The position numbers and the translations under genes are program-made. Below the pieces are notes generated by a model. That model saw only the letters and a program-made list of their open reading frames with translations. It searched no databases and was not told where the DNA came from. Of a DNA stretch of 64,000 nt, positions 27,596 to 36,494 are shown piece after piece. The DNA comes from Candidatus Caldilinea saccharophila (GTDB lineage Bacteria > Chloroflexota > Anaerolineae > Caldilineales > Caldilineaceae), in NCBI GenBank assembly GCA_016710365.1, contig JADJVW010000010.1, forward strand, positions 62,001 to 126,000. The letters are read 5' to 3'. The stretch's first letter is position 1; the number at the start of each line of letters is the position of its first letter.

Positions 27596-28963
27596 TCAGG
27601 CGCTGTGCTCCTGATAGCGCCGTCGCACTTCTTCGATGGAGACCGCGCGCTGGAAGCCCGGCCGCGTCGGCGCGGGATCGATCACGGGCGCGGCTTCGCC
27701 GGCTTCCACCATGCGTGCAATCAACCGGTCGCGCAGATCGTCGGCTACGCCGCGCAGATCCTCGATGCCGGCCAGATTCTGCAGCTCGTAGGGGTCGGCG
27801 TGCAGGTCGTAGAGCGCCTCCTCAACATAGTGATCCGAGCCGGCGTCGCGCCAGCCCACGCCGTCAGGCGCGTTGACGCAGTACTTCCAGCGCGCTGTGC
27901 GGATGGCGCGCGCCACCTGCGACTCGCTGATCTGCACGAAGACCTCCTCCGGCCACGCCGCAGCCTGGCGGCGCACCAGCGGCAGGATCGAGCGCCCTTC
28001 CATGGCGTCCGGAATCGGCAGCCCGGCCGCGTCCAGCAGCGTCGGCGGCAGGTCGATCAGGCTGACCAGTTCGGAGAGCTGGCCGCCGCCCGCAAAGCCC
28101 GGCCCGCACAGCGCGGTCGGCACGCGGATCGAGCTTTCGTGGCACGATCGCTTGTACTCGCTGTTGCGCGTCTTGAAGTGGCAGCCGTGATCTGATGTGA
28201 AGAGCACGACGGTGTCGTCGAGCAGGTTGAGGCTGCGCAGCGCGTCCAGCAGCCGGCCCAACGCCTCGTCGAGCCGCTTCACCATGCCGAAGTAGCCGCC
28301 CAGGTGCTGGCCGGAAGAGCCGCCCAGCGCGGCCAGGTCGGGCGGCGTCCAGCGGCCGGTGTACTGTTCTTCATAACCGATCGGCGCCGGATAGTTGTCG
28401 AGGTGGTTCTGGTGGTGCGGCTCGATGTAAGAGAGAAAGAGAAAGAAAGGCTCCGCTTGATGGCTGTCAACGTAGCGGATCGCCGCATCCGTCATGGCAT
28501 CGACGCGGTAGCCGGGCAGCTTGACCGGCTCGCCCGCGGTGTTGTAGAGCAGCGTGTCGTAGGCGTCGGAGGTAAATTCGAGCAGATTGGCGGCCAGCCA
28601 TTCCGCATAGCCGGCGCGCTGCTCGACCGGCACGGGGTCCGCGTCGCCCAGGTGCCACTTGCCGATGTAGCCGGTGGCGTAGCCGCCCGCGCGGAAGCAC
28701 TTGCCCAGCGTCTCCAGCGCCGGGTCGAGCACGATGCCGTTGCGAAAGACGCCGGTGTTGGTGGCGTAGCGCCCGGTCTGCAAGCAGGAGCGCGCCGGCC
28801 CGCAGACCGGCTGGCAGGTAAAGGAATAGTGCACATCTGTGCCGCTGCGCGCCATACGGTCGAAATTGGGCGTCAGCCCCAGCGGGTTGCCGTGGACGCC
28901 GGTCGTGTCCCAGCGCTGCTGGTCGGTAAAGAAGACAATGACGTTTGGTTTGCGCGTTTCCAT
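27596..28963 (-). CDS. Sulfatase (formylglycine-dependent, S1 type)
   Basis: Predicted sulfate-ester hydrolase. NVIVFFTDQQRWDTTGVHG provides the metal-binding aspartates. Cys54-Gly-Pro-Ala-Arg58 within QPVCGPARSCLQTGRY is the site converted to formylglycine. YIGKWHLGD, FFLFLSYIEPHHQNH, TVVLFTSDHGCHFKTRNSEY and a C-terminal EALYDLHADPYELQNLAG follow. 455 residues, normal. No signal peptide is seen, so it probably works in the cytoplasm. Its location between two sugar importers and near two GH127 enzymes suggests removal of sulfate from an imported glycan. The ATG at 28963 is preferred to the preceding GTG. Confidence 0.88.
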   Translation of the reverse strand: METRKPNVIVFFTDQQRWDTTGVHGNPLGLTPNFDRMARSGTDVHYSFTCQPVCGPARSCLQTGRYATNTGVFRNGIVLDPALETLGKCFRAGGYATGYIGKWHLGDADPVPVEQRAGYAEWLAANLLEFTSDAYDTLLYNTAGEPVKLPGYRVDAMTDAAIRYVDSHQAEPFFLFLSYIEPHHQNHLDNYPAPIGYEEQYTGRWTPPDLAALGGSSGQHLGGYFGMVKRLDEALGRLLDALRSLNLLDDTVVLFTSDHGCHFKTRNSEYKRSCHESSIRVPTALCGPGFAGGGQLSELVSLIDLPPTLLDAAGLPIPDAMEGRSILPLVRRQAAAWPEEVFVQISESQVARAIRTARWKYCVNAPDGVGWRDAGSDHYVEEALYDLHADPYELQNLAGIEDLRGVADDLRDRLIARMVEAGEAAPVIDPAPTRPGFQRAVSIEEVRRRYQEHSA

Positions 28964-29052
28964 CACAAGCGTTATCTCCAGGTATTTCCAGGCCGAAAGT
29001 AGACCTTATTTGTGAAGCGGCAAAACTGCCACAGAGTATCAAAAATCAAATC

Positions 29053-29138
29053 TTGCCTCACACAGAGACACGGAGAACACAAAGAAAGACGCAGAAGGGG
29101 ATTCCCTTTGTGCTCTTTGTGTCTCCGTGTGGGCAAAC
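29053..29138. repeat. CACAGAGACACGGAG-type hairpin repeat
   Basis: CACACAGAGACACGGAGAAC and ACAAAG on the left are mirrored by CTTTGTGCTCTTTGTGTCTC and CGTGTG on the right, with a loop containing GACGCAGAAGGGGATTC. This common bacterial intergenic repeat type recurs near 38.1 and 63.1 kb. It fills the gap upstream of the sulfatase. Confidence 0.75.
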
Positions 29139-29158
29139 CAAATCAGAGAGTTGTAATT

Positions 29159-29281
29159 GGGTGCGTCTCAGAGGATAGGAGGCGTGCGTCGCACTGGTCA
29201 AAGGTCGCGTCGCAAAGAACTATCTGTTGACCAGTGCGACGCACGCCGCTGTTGAACTCACCTAAATCCTGGGACGCACCC
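29159..29281. mobile_element. Putative 123-bp MITE with terminal inverted repeats and 8-bp target duplication
   Basis: The ends GGGTGCGTCTCAGAGG and (reverse complement of the right end) GGGTGCGTCCCAGG are inverted repeats. Inside, a perfect 21-bp inverted repeat lies at 29181-29201 and 29227-29247. TTGTAATT occurs immediately outside both ends (29151-29158 and 29282-29289), as expected for an 8-bp target-site duplication. It contains no ORF, so it would be non-autonomous. It sits 10 bp beyond the stop codon of the binding-protein gene. Confidence 0.75.
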
Positions 29282-29299
29282 TTGTAATTTGTGCGTTGC

Positions 29300-30663
29300 T
29301 CAGCTTTGCACAAAGAGCGGGTCAGACTCCTGCTTGATCTGGGCGCCCACGGTCGCTGCATCGGCTGTGCCGCTCCACAGTAGATCCATGGTCGGCGAGT
29401 AGATGCGCTGCGTGATCTCCGGCCAGTTGACGTGCACCGGGTCGCACGACATACTCCTGCGCCTGGGCAAACCCCTTGGCGTTCGTGGGCGGCTTGTTCG
29501 GGTCGAGGAAAGCCTCCGAGGTCACCACGGAAACGCGCGAAGGCGTCGTGGCGCCGACGGCCACTTCGTCCAACTGCGCCTGTGCGGTGGTGATATATTT
29601 GAGGAATTCCCACGCCTGCTGCGGATGCTTGTGGCCGCGCCCGAAGCCCAGCCCGTGCCGCCGCCGCCCGTGCCGCGGCGCTCCGCCTTGCCGATCGGGA
29701 TCGTGCCGACATCCCAGCGGAACGCGTCGATGGCGCGGAACTGGTTGACCGCCGACGGGTTGGTCAGCATCACCGCCACCCGGCCGGTCGCAAAGAGATC
29801 GACGCCGCCCAGCTCTGACTCCAGGTCCGGTCGCGGCGAGACTTCATATGTGTACATCAAATCTTGCAGGAACTGTAATGCTTCGACGGTGGCCTCGTCG
29901 GCCATCGCCGAGTCAGTGGCAACGCCTTGCTCGTTCTTGTGCACCAGGGCGCCGCCGTTGGAGTAGACCCACGAGGCCCACGGCCGCTGGCCGCGGTTGA
30001 CCAGGAAGCCCCACTGCGTCACGCGGTCGTTCTCACGCTTGACCAGCCGCTGCAACATATCGAGGAAGACTTCAAAGGTGAAGCTTTTGTCTTCCCAGTC
30101 AACCGGCGGCGGTTCGACGCCCGCCTCTTCAAAGAGATCGACGTTGTAGAAGAGATTCTGGTTGCCGTAATCGCGCGGCATGGCAAAAGTCTTGCCGTCC
30201 CACTGGTAGAGACGCACCGCATCGGGGCGGAAATCGGAGAGATCGTAGCTGTCCGCGGCGATGAAGTCGTCCAGTTGCAGATGCAGCCCCTTCTGCGACA
30301 CGGTGATGATCGGCGAGATCTCCTGCAAATAGCGGTAGATGTCGGGCGGCGTGCCCGCGGCAAAGAGCGTCTGCACCTTGGTGTTGTAGTCGGCGTTGGC
30401 GGTCGGCTGGTGCTGCACCGTGACCCCTGGATTCTGCTCCGAGAAATCCTTCGCCCACTTGTCGCGCACCGCAACATGACCTTCGTTGATGATGTCGCAC
30501 ACAAAGGTCAGCGTGACGGCCTCGGCGCCGGGCGCGGCGGCCTCCTGTGCGCCGCCGGGCGCCGGTGGACGGCCGGCGCACACGCGGCCAGACCGCCCAC
30601 GACAAAGGCGGCGATGGCGCTATTGCGTAGAAAATCGCGTCGGCTTAAGGTTGATTCTGGCAT
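29300..30663 (-). CDS. Second sugar ABC transporter substrate-binding lipoprotein (several frame breaks)
   Basis: MPESTLSRRDFLRNSAIAAF with the lipobox GLAAC indicates Tat export and lipidation. After a break near 30575 the body continues VTLTFVCDIINEGHVAVRDK, NADYNTKVQTLFAAGTPPDI, QNLFYNVDLFEEAGVEPPPV and RPWASWVYSNGGALV. After another break near 29640 it continues QLDEVAVGATTPSR and FLDPNKPPTN, and after a third near 29435, VHVNWPEITQRIYSPTM ending DPLFVQS at 29300. All parts are consistent with one family 1 solute-binding protein. AGGAGG precedes the ATG at 30663. It belongs with the two upstream permease genes as a second importer. Confidence 0.8.
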
Positions 30664-30793
30664 AATTTCCTCCTGAAAAGAATATGGTGAATGCGAATCG
30701 TAAACGGCCTGCCCTGGTTTGCCATGCGCACCATACCGGCCGCTGAGATGCGGCAGGCGTGTGCGGCGCCAGGAGAGGCGGATGGATGCTCTG

Positions 30794-31681
30794 TCAGGCT
30801 TTGACTCCGGTAAAGACAATGCCCTGGATAAAATAACGCTGCGTCGTGAAGAACAAGATCACCACCGGCAACATGCTGAGCAGCGACGCGGCCATCAGCA
30901 GGTTCCAGCTTGTGCTCGCCTCCCCCTGGAACATGCGGAGGCCCAGCGCCAGCGTGAAGAGGTCGGGATTGTGCAGGTAGATCAGCGGCAGCAGAAATTC
31001 GTTCCAGGCGCCGTTGAAGACAAAGATCACGACGATCAGCACGGCCGGCTTGGCCAGCGGCATGATGATGCGCCAGTACAGCCCGAAGTCCGAGCAGCCG
31101 TCGATGCGTGCGGCGTCGTCCAGTTCGCGCGGGATTGCCAGCAGGTACTGGCGCACCAGGAAGGTCAGATAGGGCCCGCCGAAGAAGGCCGGCACGATCA
31201 GCGGCAGAAAGGTGTCGAGCCAGCCCCACCACTTGAACATGATGAACTGCGGGATCAGCGTGATGTGCGGCGGGAGCATCATCGTCGCCAGCATCACGAG
31301 GAACATGAAGTCGCGTCCCCACCAGCGCAGCCGTGCAAAGGCAAAGGCGACCAGCGTGATCGAGGCCACTTTGCCGACAATGCTGAGCGCCGTGATCAAG
31401 ACGGTGTTCCACAGGTAGAGAAAGAAGGGGATCGCGGTCACCGCACGATAGTAGTTGCTCCACAAAATTTCCTTGGGAATCCACGTCGGCGGAAAAATAT
31501 AGACCTCACCTGGCGATTTGAGCGAGGTCGAGAGCGTCCACACCAGGGGGATAAACATGAAAACCACGCCGAAGAGCAGCACCAGGTGGGTGAGCGTTCT
31601 GTTGAACAGGTTTCGTTGCCGCATGGTGACGTGCGGGCCCGCATGAGTGGCGGTGCGCAGCGTGTCAGGAGTAGCCGACAT
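30794..31681 (-). CDS. Carbohydrate ABC transporter permease, MalG/UgpE type (second importer)
   Basis: LVLLFGVVFMFIPLVWTLST, PPTWIPKEILWSNYYRAVTA, LIPQFIMFKWWGWLDTFLPL, the EAA loop ELDDAARIDGCSDFGLYWRI and the C-terminus FFTTQRYFIQGIVFTGVKA. It clearly parallels the permease at 24 kb. Located 5 bp after the upstream permease and 130 bp before the binding-protein gene, giving the order permease-permease-binding protein, the reverse of the other importer. Confidence 0.9.
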   Translation of the reverse strand: MSATPDTLRTATHAGPHVTMRQRNLFNRTLTHLVLLFGVVFMFIPLVWTLSTSLKSPGEVYIFPPTWIPKEILWSNYYRAVTAIPFFLYLWNTVLITALSIVGKVASITLVAFAFARLRWWGRDFMFLVMLATMMLPPHITLIPQFIMFKWWGWLDTFLPLIVPAFFGGPYLTFLVRQYLLAIPRELDDAARIDGCSDFGLYWRIIMPLAKPAVLIVVIFVFNGAWNEFLLPLIYLHNPDLFTLALGLRMFQGEASTSWNLLMAASLLSMLPVVILFFTTQRYFIQGIVFTGVKA

Positions 31682-31686
31682 CTTTT

Positions 31687-32634
31687 TTATCCTTTGCGGT
31701 CATCGCCTTCATAGTAGACCCAGTAGCGCGAGGAGCGCTGCACGACCAGGGTCAGCACGAGAATGTAGATAAAGAGAACCCAGGCCAGCGCGCTGGCGTA
31801 GCCCATACGGAAGTACTCGAAGGCGTTGCGATAGATATAGAGCAGGTAAAAGAGCGTGGCGTTGTTGGGGCCGCCGGAGGTCATGATGAAGGCCTGCGTA
31901 AAGACCTGCAGCGCGGCGATAAAGCCGGTGACAAGCTGGAAGAAGAGCACCGGCGTCATCATCGGCAGCGTGATATTCCACAGCCGCGTCCAGCTCGACG
32001 CGCCGTCCACCTGCGCGGCCTCGTAGAGATCGGTGGGAATCCCCTGCAGCCCGGCCAGATAGATGATCGTGCCGGCGCCGACGCCCCACAGACTCATCAG
32101 GATCAGCGAAGGCAGCGCCCACTGCGGGTCGCCCAGCCAGCTTGGCCCGCGAATGCCGATGTTGGCGAGCATGGCGTTGAAGAGGCCAAACTCCGTCGAG
32201 AAGAGCCAGCGCCACAGCAGCGCCACGGCCACGCCGGAAAGCACCGACGGCAGATAGAAGGCCGTGCGATAGAAGCTCAACATGCGGATGTTGGTGTTCA
32301 ACAGCAGCGCCAGCGCCAGCCCAAAGACAATCTGCAACGGCACGCTGACCAGCGCATAGATAGTCGTCACCTGCAGCGATTTCCAGACCAGGTTGTCGGC
32401 AAACATGGTGGTGAAGTTCTGCGCGCCGACAAAGGTGGGCGTCGTGATCAGATCCCAGTTGGTGAAGGCCATCCACAGCGAGGCCAGCATCGGCCCCACC
32501 GTCCAGAGGATAAAGCCGAGAATCCAGGGCGAGGCAAAAAGCCAGCCATTCAGGTTGCGGCGCACGCTTTGCCGGCTGACGCCGCGCCGCGCGCCTGCCG
32601 ATCTTTGTTCAGAAGCCGTGGTAACAGCAGCCAA
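31687..32634 (-). CDS. Carbohydrate ABC transporter permease, MalF/UgpA type (second importer)
   Basis: GWLFASPWILGFILWTVGPM, WDLITTPTFVGAQNFTTMF, FYRTAFYLPSVLSGVAVALL, the EAA loop TDLYEAAQVDGASSWTRLWN, IMTSGGPNNATLFYLLYIY and MGYASALAWVLFIYILVLTL match the family. The start is set at a TTG (32634): GGAGG lies six bases upstream, whereas the longer open frame to 32709 has no ribosome site and a non-permease N-terminus. It begins the second-importer operon and is divergent from the regulator gene at 32854. Confidence 0.85.
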   Translation of the reverse strand: MAAVTTASEQRSAGARRGVSRQSVRRNLNGWLFASPWILGFILWTVGPMLASLWMAFTNWDLITTPTFVGAQNFTTMFADNLVWKSLQVTTIYALVSVPLQIVFGLALALLLNTNIRMLSFYRTAFYLPSVLSGVAVALLWRWLFSTEFGLFNAMLANIGIRGPSWLGDPQWALPSLILMSLWGVGAGTIIYLAGLQGIPTDLYEAAQVDGASSWTRLWNITLPMMTPVLFFQLVTGFIAALQVFTQAFIMTSGGPNNATLFYLLYIYRNAFEYFRMGYASALAWVLFIYILVLTLVVQRSSRYWVYYEGDDRKG

Positions 32635-32773
32635 TCGTCGCCTCCAATGGCACAAAGTGAAATGATCAGCGCAGCCCGATGCACCGCGTCGGTCAAACGC
32701 GACGTACACCTGCTAGAAGCTGTCGGCGAAAAATCCTTGCATCGATATTTTAATTTTGGAGGAAGGGAGAACG

Positions 32774-32798
32774 TGTTACACTTTCAGCAAGCGTAACA
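32774..32798. promoter_or_regulatory. TGTTAC-N13-GTAACA dyad in the divergent promoter region
   Basis: TGTTAC (32774-32779) and GTAACA (32793-32798) form an inverted repeat with 13 bases between, in the gap between the sugar permease operon (minus) and the regulator gene (plus). It is a plausible operator for one or both transcripts. The regulator that binds it is not known. Confidence 0.4.
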
Positions 32799-32853
32799 AA
32801 ATGAATGGTAATACTATGCCGCACTTCCACCTGCTTTGCAAACTTCAAAAAAG

Positions 32854-34149
32854 ATGAGCGAAATCACGCCGGACGCCGCGCGCGTCGACGAAGCCGCGGC
32901 CGACTTGCCGCAGGGAGTGCGCAGCGCGCTGCTTCACCTCTACGATAACGCCTTTCTGCAAAATCATCCGCTGACTGTGCTGCTCGCCGCGGGCGCCGCG
33001 GGCGACCGCCTGACCCACGCGCAGGCGCTGCGTCGCACCCTGCTCGACTGCATCGAGCGGCTGCGTCCGCACGCCACGGCGCACGGCGACGCCGCCCGCG
33101 CCTATGCCGTGTTGACCTATCGCTGCGTGGACGGGCTGACCATCGAGGAGATCGAGCAGAAGTTGGGCTTGAGCCGGCGTCAAACCTACCGAGAATTCAC
33201 CAAAGGCGTCGAGGCAGTGGCGGCTCAACTGCAAGACCGGCTGGGCGTGCGCGCTGATCAGACGCTGCCCATCTCTACACTAGCGCCGGACGAGCACGCG
33301 CCGAACTCGCGACAGGCATTGGCCGAAGAGGAGCTGGCGCGGCTGGGCAAGGAAGCGCGCCGCGAGGCGATGGCTTTGCCCGACATCGTCCATGGCGTCT
33401 GCCATCTGCTGGAGGCGCGGCTGCAACGGCGCGGTATGGCGGTGCAGACCGCAGCCCTGGCGTCGGCGCCGACGGTGCTGGCCGACCGCACCCTCCTGCG
33501 TCAGGCGCTGCTCAACCTGCTGAGCTATGCGTTGGATGTGTTGCCGGATGGCGCATCGTTGGCGCTGGCGGTTGAGGAGCGGCCCGGCATGGTGCATCTT
33601 CATCTGCGACAAGCCAGCGCGGATGCTGCGACCGGACAGGGCGTCTCACCCGCTCATCAGCGTGAGGGCGTGGCGCTTACCGTGGCCCAATCGTTGCTGG
33701 CGGCCCAGCATGGACGCCTGACGCTCGATGAGACCCCGCAGGCGTGGGCCGCGGAAATCATGCTGCCGACCGCGCAGACGCCCACCGTCTTGATTATCGA
33801 CGACAACCGCACCCTCATCGAGTTGTTTCGGCGCTACCTGGCGGGACATCGGGTGGTGGTGGCCGGCGCGGGGAGCGGCGATGAGGCGCTGGCGTGGCTG
33901 CGTCAATCTGCCGCGCAGGCCGTTGTGCTGGACGTGATGATGCCGCATCAAGACGGGTGGGAGGTGTTGCAGGCCTTGCGCAAGGAGCCTGCGCTTGCGG
34001 CCACGCCCATTATCGTCTGTTCCGTCCTGCGCGAACACGATTTGGCGCTCTCCCTGGGCGCCAGCGACACGCTCGTCAAGCCCGTCAGCCAGCCAGCGCT
34101 GCTAGACGTGCTGCGGCGTTGGCTGGGGACGTTGCTTCCGCTTGCGTAA
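32854..34149 (+). CDS. Hybrid signalling protein: HTH, ATPase-like and receiver domains
   Basis: 431 residues. An N-terminal helical region includes YRCVDGLTIEEIEQKLGLSR, a sigma-region-4/HTH-like segment near residue 100. The middle (about 175-300) resembles a histidine-kinase ATPase domain lacking the HisKA helix: LADRTLLRQALLNLLSYALD and VALTVAQSLLAAQHGRLTL. The C-terminus is a receiver: VLIIDDNRTLIELF, phosphoacceptor Asp in AVVLDVMMPHQDGWE, and the conserved Lys in DTLVKPVSQ. ATG 32854 is preferred over TTG 32836. Its last 65 bp overlap, in antisense, the end of the sensor kinase gene, so the two converge. Probably a partner of that kinase. Confidence 0.75.
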   Translation: MSEITPDAARVDEAAADLPQGVRSALLHLYDNAFLQNHPLTVLLAAGAAGDRLTHAQALRRTLLDCIERLRPHATAHGDAARAYAVLTYRCVDGLTIEEIEQKLGLSRRQTYREFTKGVEAVAAQLQDRLGVRADQTLPISTLAPDEHAPNSRQALAEEELARLGKEARREAMALPDIVHGVCHLLEARLQRRGMAVQTAALASAPTVLADRTLLRQALLNLLSYALDVLPDGASLALAVEERPGMVHLHLRQASADAATGQGVSPAHQREGVALTVAQSLLAAQHGRLTLDETPQAWAAEIMLPTAQTPTVLIIDDNRTLIELFRRYLAGHRVVVAGAGSGDEALAWLRQSAAQAVVLDVMMPHQDGWEVLQALRKEPALAATPIIVCSVLREHDLALSLGASDTLVKPVSQPALLDVLRRWLGTLLPLA

Positions 34150-36283
34150 GCCCCATCAAGGTGATTTCGAGCAGGGCCAGCAGTTCGCTCAACGCAAAAC
34201 CCTGCGGGCGCCGGATGCGTAATTCGCCCTGAAGCGGCGCGTTCTCCTGTTCGATGCTGCGCACCGACACCACGATGATGGGTGTGCTCGCCAGGCGCGG
34301 GTCAGCGTTGACAGCTTCAATCAATTGCTGCCCACTCATCCCCGGCATATTGAGATCCACAAAGATAATGTCGGGATGATGCGTCTGGGCGATGGTCAGC
34401 CCTTCCGCGCCGCCAAACGCCTCCAGCGCGTGAAGTTCTGGGATCAGCGAACGCAACATACGGCCGATCAGCCGCACAATATGCGGGTCATCGTCGATGA
34501 CGAGCGCGGTGCGCGGCCGCGACGGGAGGCGTTGCAGCACAAACGCTACATCGTCGCGCGTGACCGGTTTGGGGAGAAAGTCGCTGGCGCCGAGCAACGC
34601 GCCGACTTGATGCACATTAGGCAGCGGCGCCACCAGGACGAGCGCTCCATTCCCCGCGGTTGTCGCTGCTGCCGCGGCCTGCCACTGGTCGGCAAATTGT
34701 GGCTCAACCAGGACGATGTCCGGTAGTTGGGCGGCCATCAGCGCACACGCCCGCTCGACATCTTCGGCCAGGACGAAATCGCAGGGGCTGATGTAGCGGC
34801 GCAGCAACCCGACCGCGCGCGGATCGTCGTGGATGACAAGCACCAGGGGACGCTCCTGCTCACGGCGCAACGGTTGTGAAAGGCGCAGCGGAGAGAGCGG
34901 CAGCCGCTCATCCTGGGTGGGCAAAGGCAGCGTGAAGCTGACGCAAGTTCCCCGGCCCAGCTTGCTGTCGATCCACATGCGCCCTTCGTGCAGATCGACG
35001 AACTTCTTGCTGACCGCCAGGCCCAGGCCGCTGCCGTGTGTCAGCTCTTCCTCGTCCAGACGGTCGAATGCCTCGAACGCGCGCTGCAACTTGTCCGGCG
35101 CAATGCCGCGCCCGCTGTCCGTCACCCGGATCGTGACCTCGTCTGCGGTGCTTGCGGCGTCGATGCGCACCCAGCCCTGCTCTGTGTAGCGCATGGCGTT
35201 GGTGAGCAAATTGAGCAACACCTGGCGAATGCGAATCCTGTCCAGATCAACCAGCAACGTTTCCGGCGGCGCGTCCACGATCAATTGGAGGCGCCGCGCC
35301 TCTGCCAGCCCGCGCACGATGTTGGTCGCTTCCTGGATGACGCTGGTCAACGCCACGCGCTCCTTGCGGATCACCATGCGCCCCGACTCAATCTGCGACA
35401 GGTCGAGCACATCGTTGATCAGGTCAAGCAAGTGGCGCGAGCTGCGGTAGATCGCCAGCATATCGCCGCGGTATTCGCCCGGCAGCGTCTTGCCGCCATA
35501 GCTCTCCGGCGCGGTGGTCATCATTTCGCTGAAGCCGACGATCAAATTGAGCGGCGTGCGCAGTTCGTGGCTGACGTTGGCGACAAAGTCGGACTTGAAG
35601 CGATAGGCTTTCTCCGCGGCTTCCTGCGCAAAGACCAACGCGCGGTTGCTGCGCTCCAGCCGTGAAAGCGCCAGATCCAGGCTATGCAGCACGCGCTGCA
35701 ACTCGGAGCGATGTTCGCGCGCCTCGGTGGCGCTGCGCTGCGCGTGGTCGGTCATGGTCAGCGCCCACTCCAGCGCGGTGAAGAGGCGACGCGTGCTGAG
35801 CCATGCGGCCAGCGCGGTCAGCAGCGTCAACAGCAGCGGGATGATCAGATCCACCGGTGCGATGGCGCGCGCCGCGGCCAGCGCGGCCATCGTCGCCACG
35901 GTGAGCAGCGTCGTCAGCCCCAGCCCGGCCGGGCGCGTCAGCGGTGCGGCCACCAGCACCACGATCAGATAGAGCACCAGCAATCGGGCGTCGGCGTAGG
36001 CGCTCACCACCACCGTGATCTGGACGAGCAGCGCCAGCAGATAGACGCTCACCGCCAGCCCCAGCCGCTCTTTCGACAGCATATAGGCGGCCACGCTGGA
36101 AAGGCCGGCGACCGCCAGCACAAGATAGCTGGACAGCACGCGCGCCGGGTCGAAAAGACCTACATAACTCGCCCAGGCCCAGGCCAGCGCCAGCGTCGCG
36201 GCCAGCAGCACCTTCAGCGCCTCGCGCGCAAAGTCGGCAAAGACCGCCTGTTTCTCGCTCTGTTGTGGATTGACTGCCTGCAT
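34085..36283 (-). CDS. Membrane hybrid sensor histidine kinase with two receiver domains
   Basis: 732 residues. Residues 1-165 contain about six hydrophobic segments (for example VLLAATLALAWAWASYVG and LVLYLIVVLVAAPL). A coiled stretch is followed by HisKA with the phospho-His in FVANVSHELRTPLNLIVGF (about residue 239). The ATPase domain has NLLTNAMRYTEQG, DSGRGIAPDKL and GSGLGLAVSKKFVDLHEGRM. Two receivers follow. The first (VLVIHDDPRAVGLLRRY) has DIVLVEPQF where the phosphoacceptor Asp should be, so it looks degenerate. The second (ALVIDDDPHIVRLIGR) keeps IIFVDLNMPGMSG. The signal sensed is unknown. It overlaps the + strand regulator at the 3' end. Confidence 0.88.
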   Translation of the reverse strand: MQAVNPQQSEKQAVFADFAREALKVLLAATLALAWAWASYVGLFDPARVLSSYLVLAVAGLSSVAAYMLSKERLGLAVSVYLLALLVQITVVVSAYADARLLVLYLIVVLVAAPLTRPAGLGLTTLLTVATMAALAAARAIAPVDLIIPLLLTLLTALAAWLSTRRLFTALEWALTMTDHAQRSATEAREHRSELQRVLHSLDLALSRLERSNRALVFAQEAAEKAYRFKSDFVANVSHELRTPLNLIVGFSEMMTTAPESYGGKTLPGEYRGDMLAIYRSSRHLLDLINDVLDLSQIESGRMVIRKERVALTSVIQEATNIVRGLAEARRLQLIVDAPPETLLVDLDRIRIRQVLLNLLTNAMRYTEQGWVRIDAASTADEVTIRVTDSGRGIAPDKLQRAFEAFDRLDEEELTHGSGLGLAVSKKFVDLHEGRMWIDSKLGRGTCVSFTLPLPTQDERLPLSPLRLSQPLRREQERPLVLVIHDDPRAVGLLRRYISPCDFVLAEDVERACALMAAQLPDIVLVEPQFADQWQAAAAATTAGNGALVLVAPLPNVHQVGALLGASDFLPKPVTRDDVAFVLQRLPSRPRTALVIDDDPHIVRLIGRMLRSLIPELHALEAFGGAEGLTIAQTHHPDIIFVDLNMPGMSGQQLIEAVNADPRLASTPIIVVSVRSIEQENAPLQGELRIRRPQGFALSELLALLEITLMGLTQAEATSPANAAARLAALAG

Positions 36284-36392
36284 CGCGCGCCTTGCTCACC
36301 GGTCGCGGGTGGGACGCTGCTATCGTACCGTGCTTCGGAAGGAATTTCCAGCCGGCGGCAGAGGCGGGTGTACTTCACGGTTGGAGCAAGAA

Positions 36393-36458
36393 ACGTCCCC
36401 GGCACGGTGCAGCAGATGACGGCATGACCAAAACGCTTGTGCACCGTGCCGGGGACGT
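36393..36458. repeat. 19-bp perfect inverted repeat around a 28-base spacer
   Basis: ACGTCCCCGGCACGGTGCA at 36393-36411 is exactly mirrored at 36440-36458. It lies in the 383-bp gap upstream of the CHAT gene. It could be a small palindromic mobile element; no target duplication was recognised. No ORF of its own. Confidence 0.75.
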
Positions 36459-36494
36459 AATGCGCGCCTCCCAAGTTGAATTACACCCCAGAGG

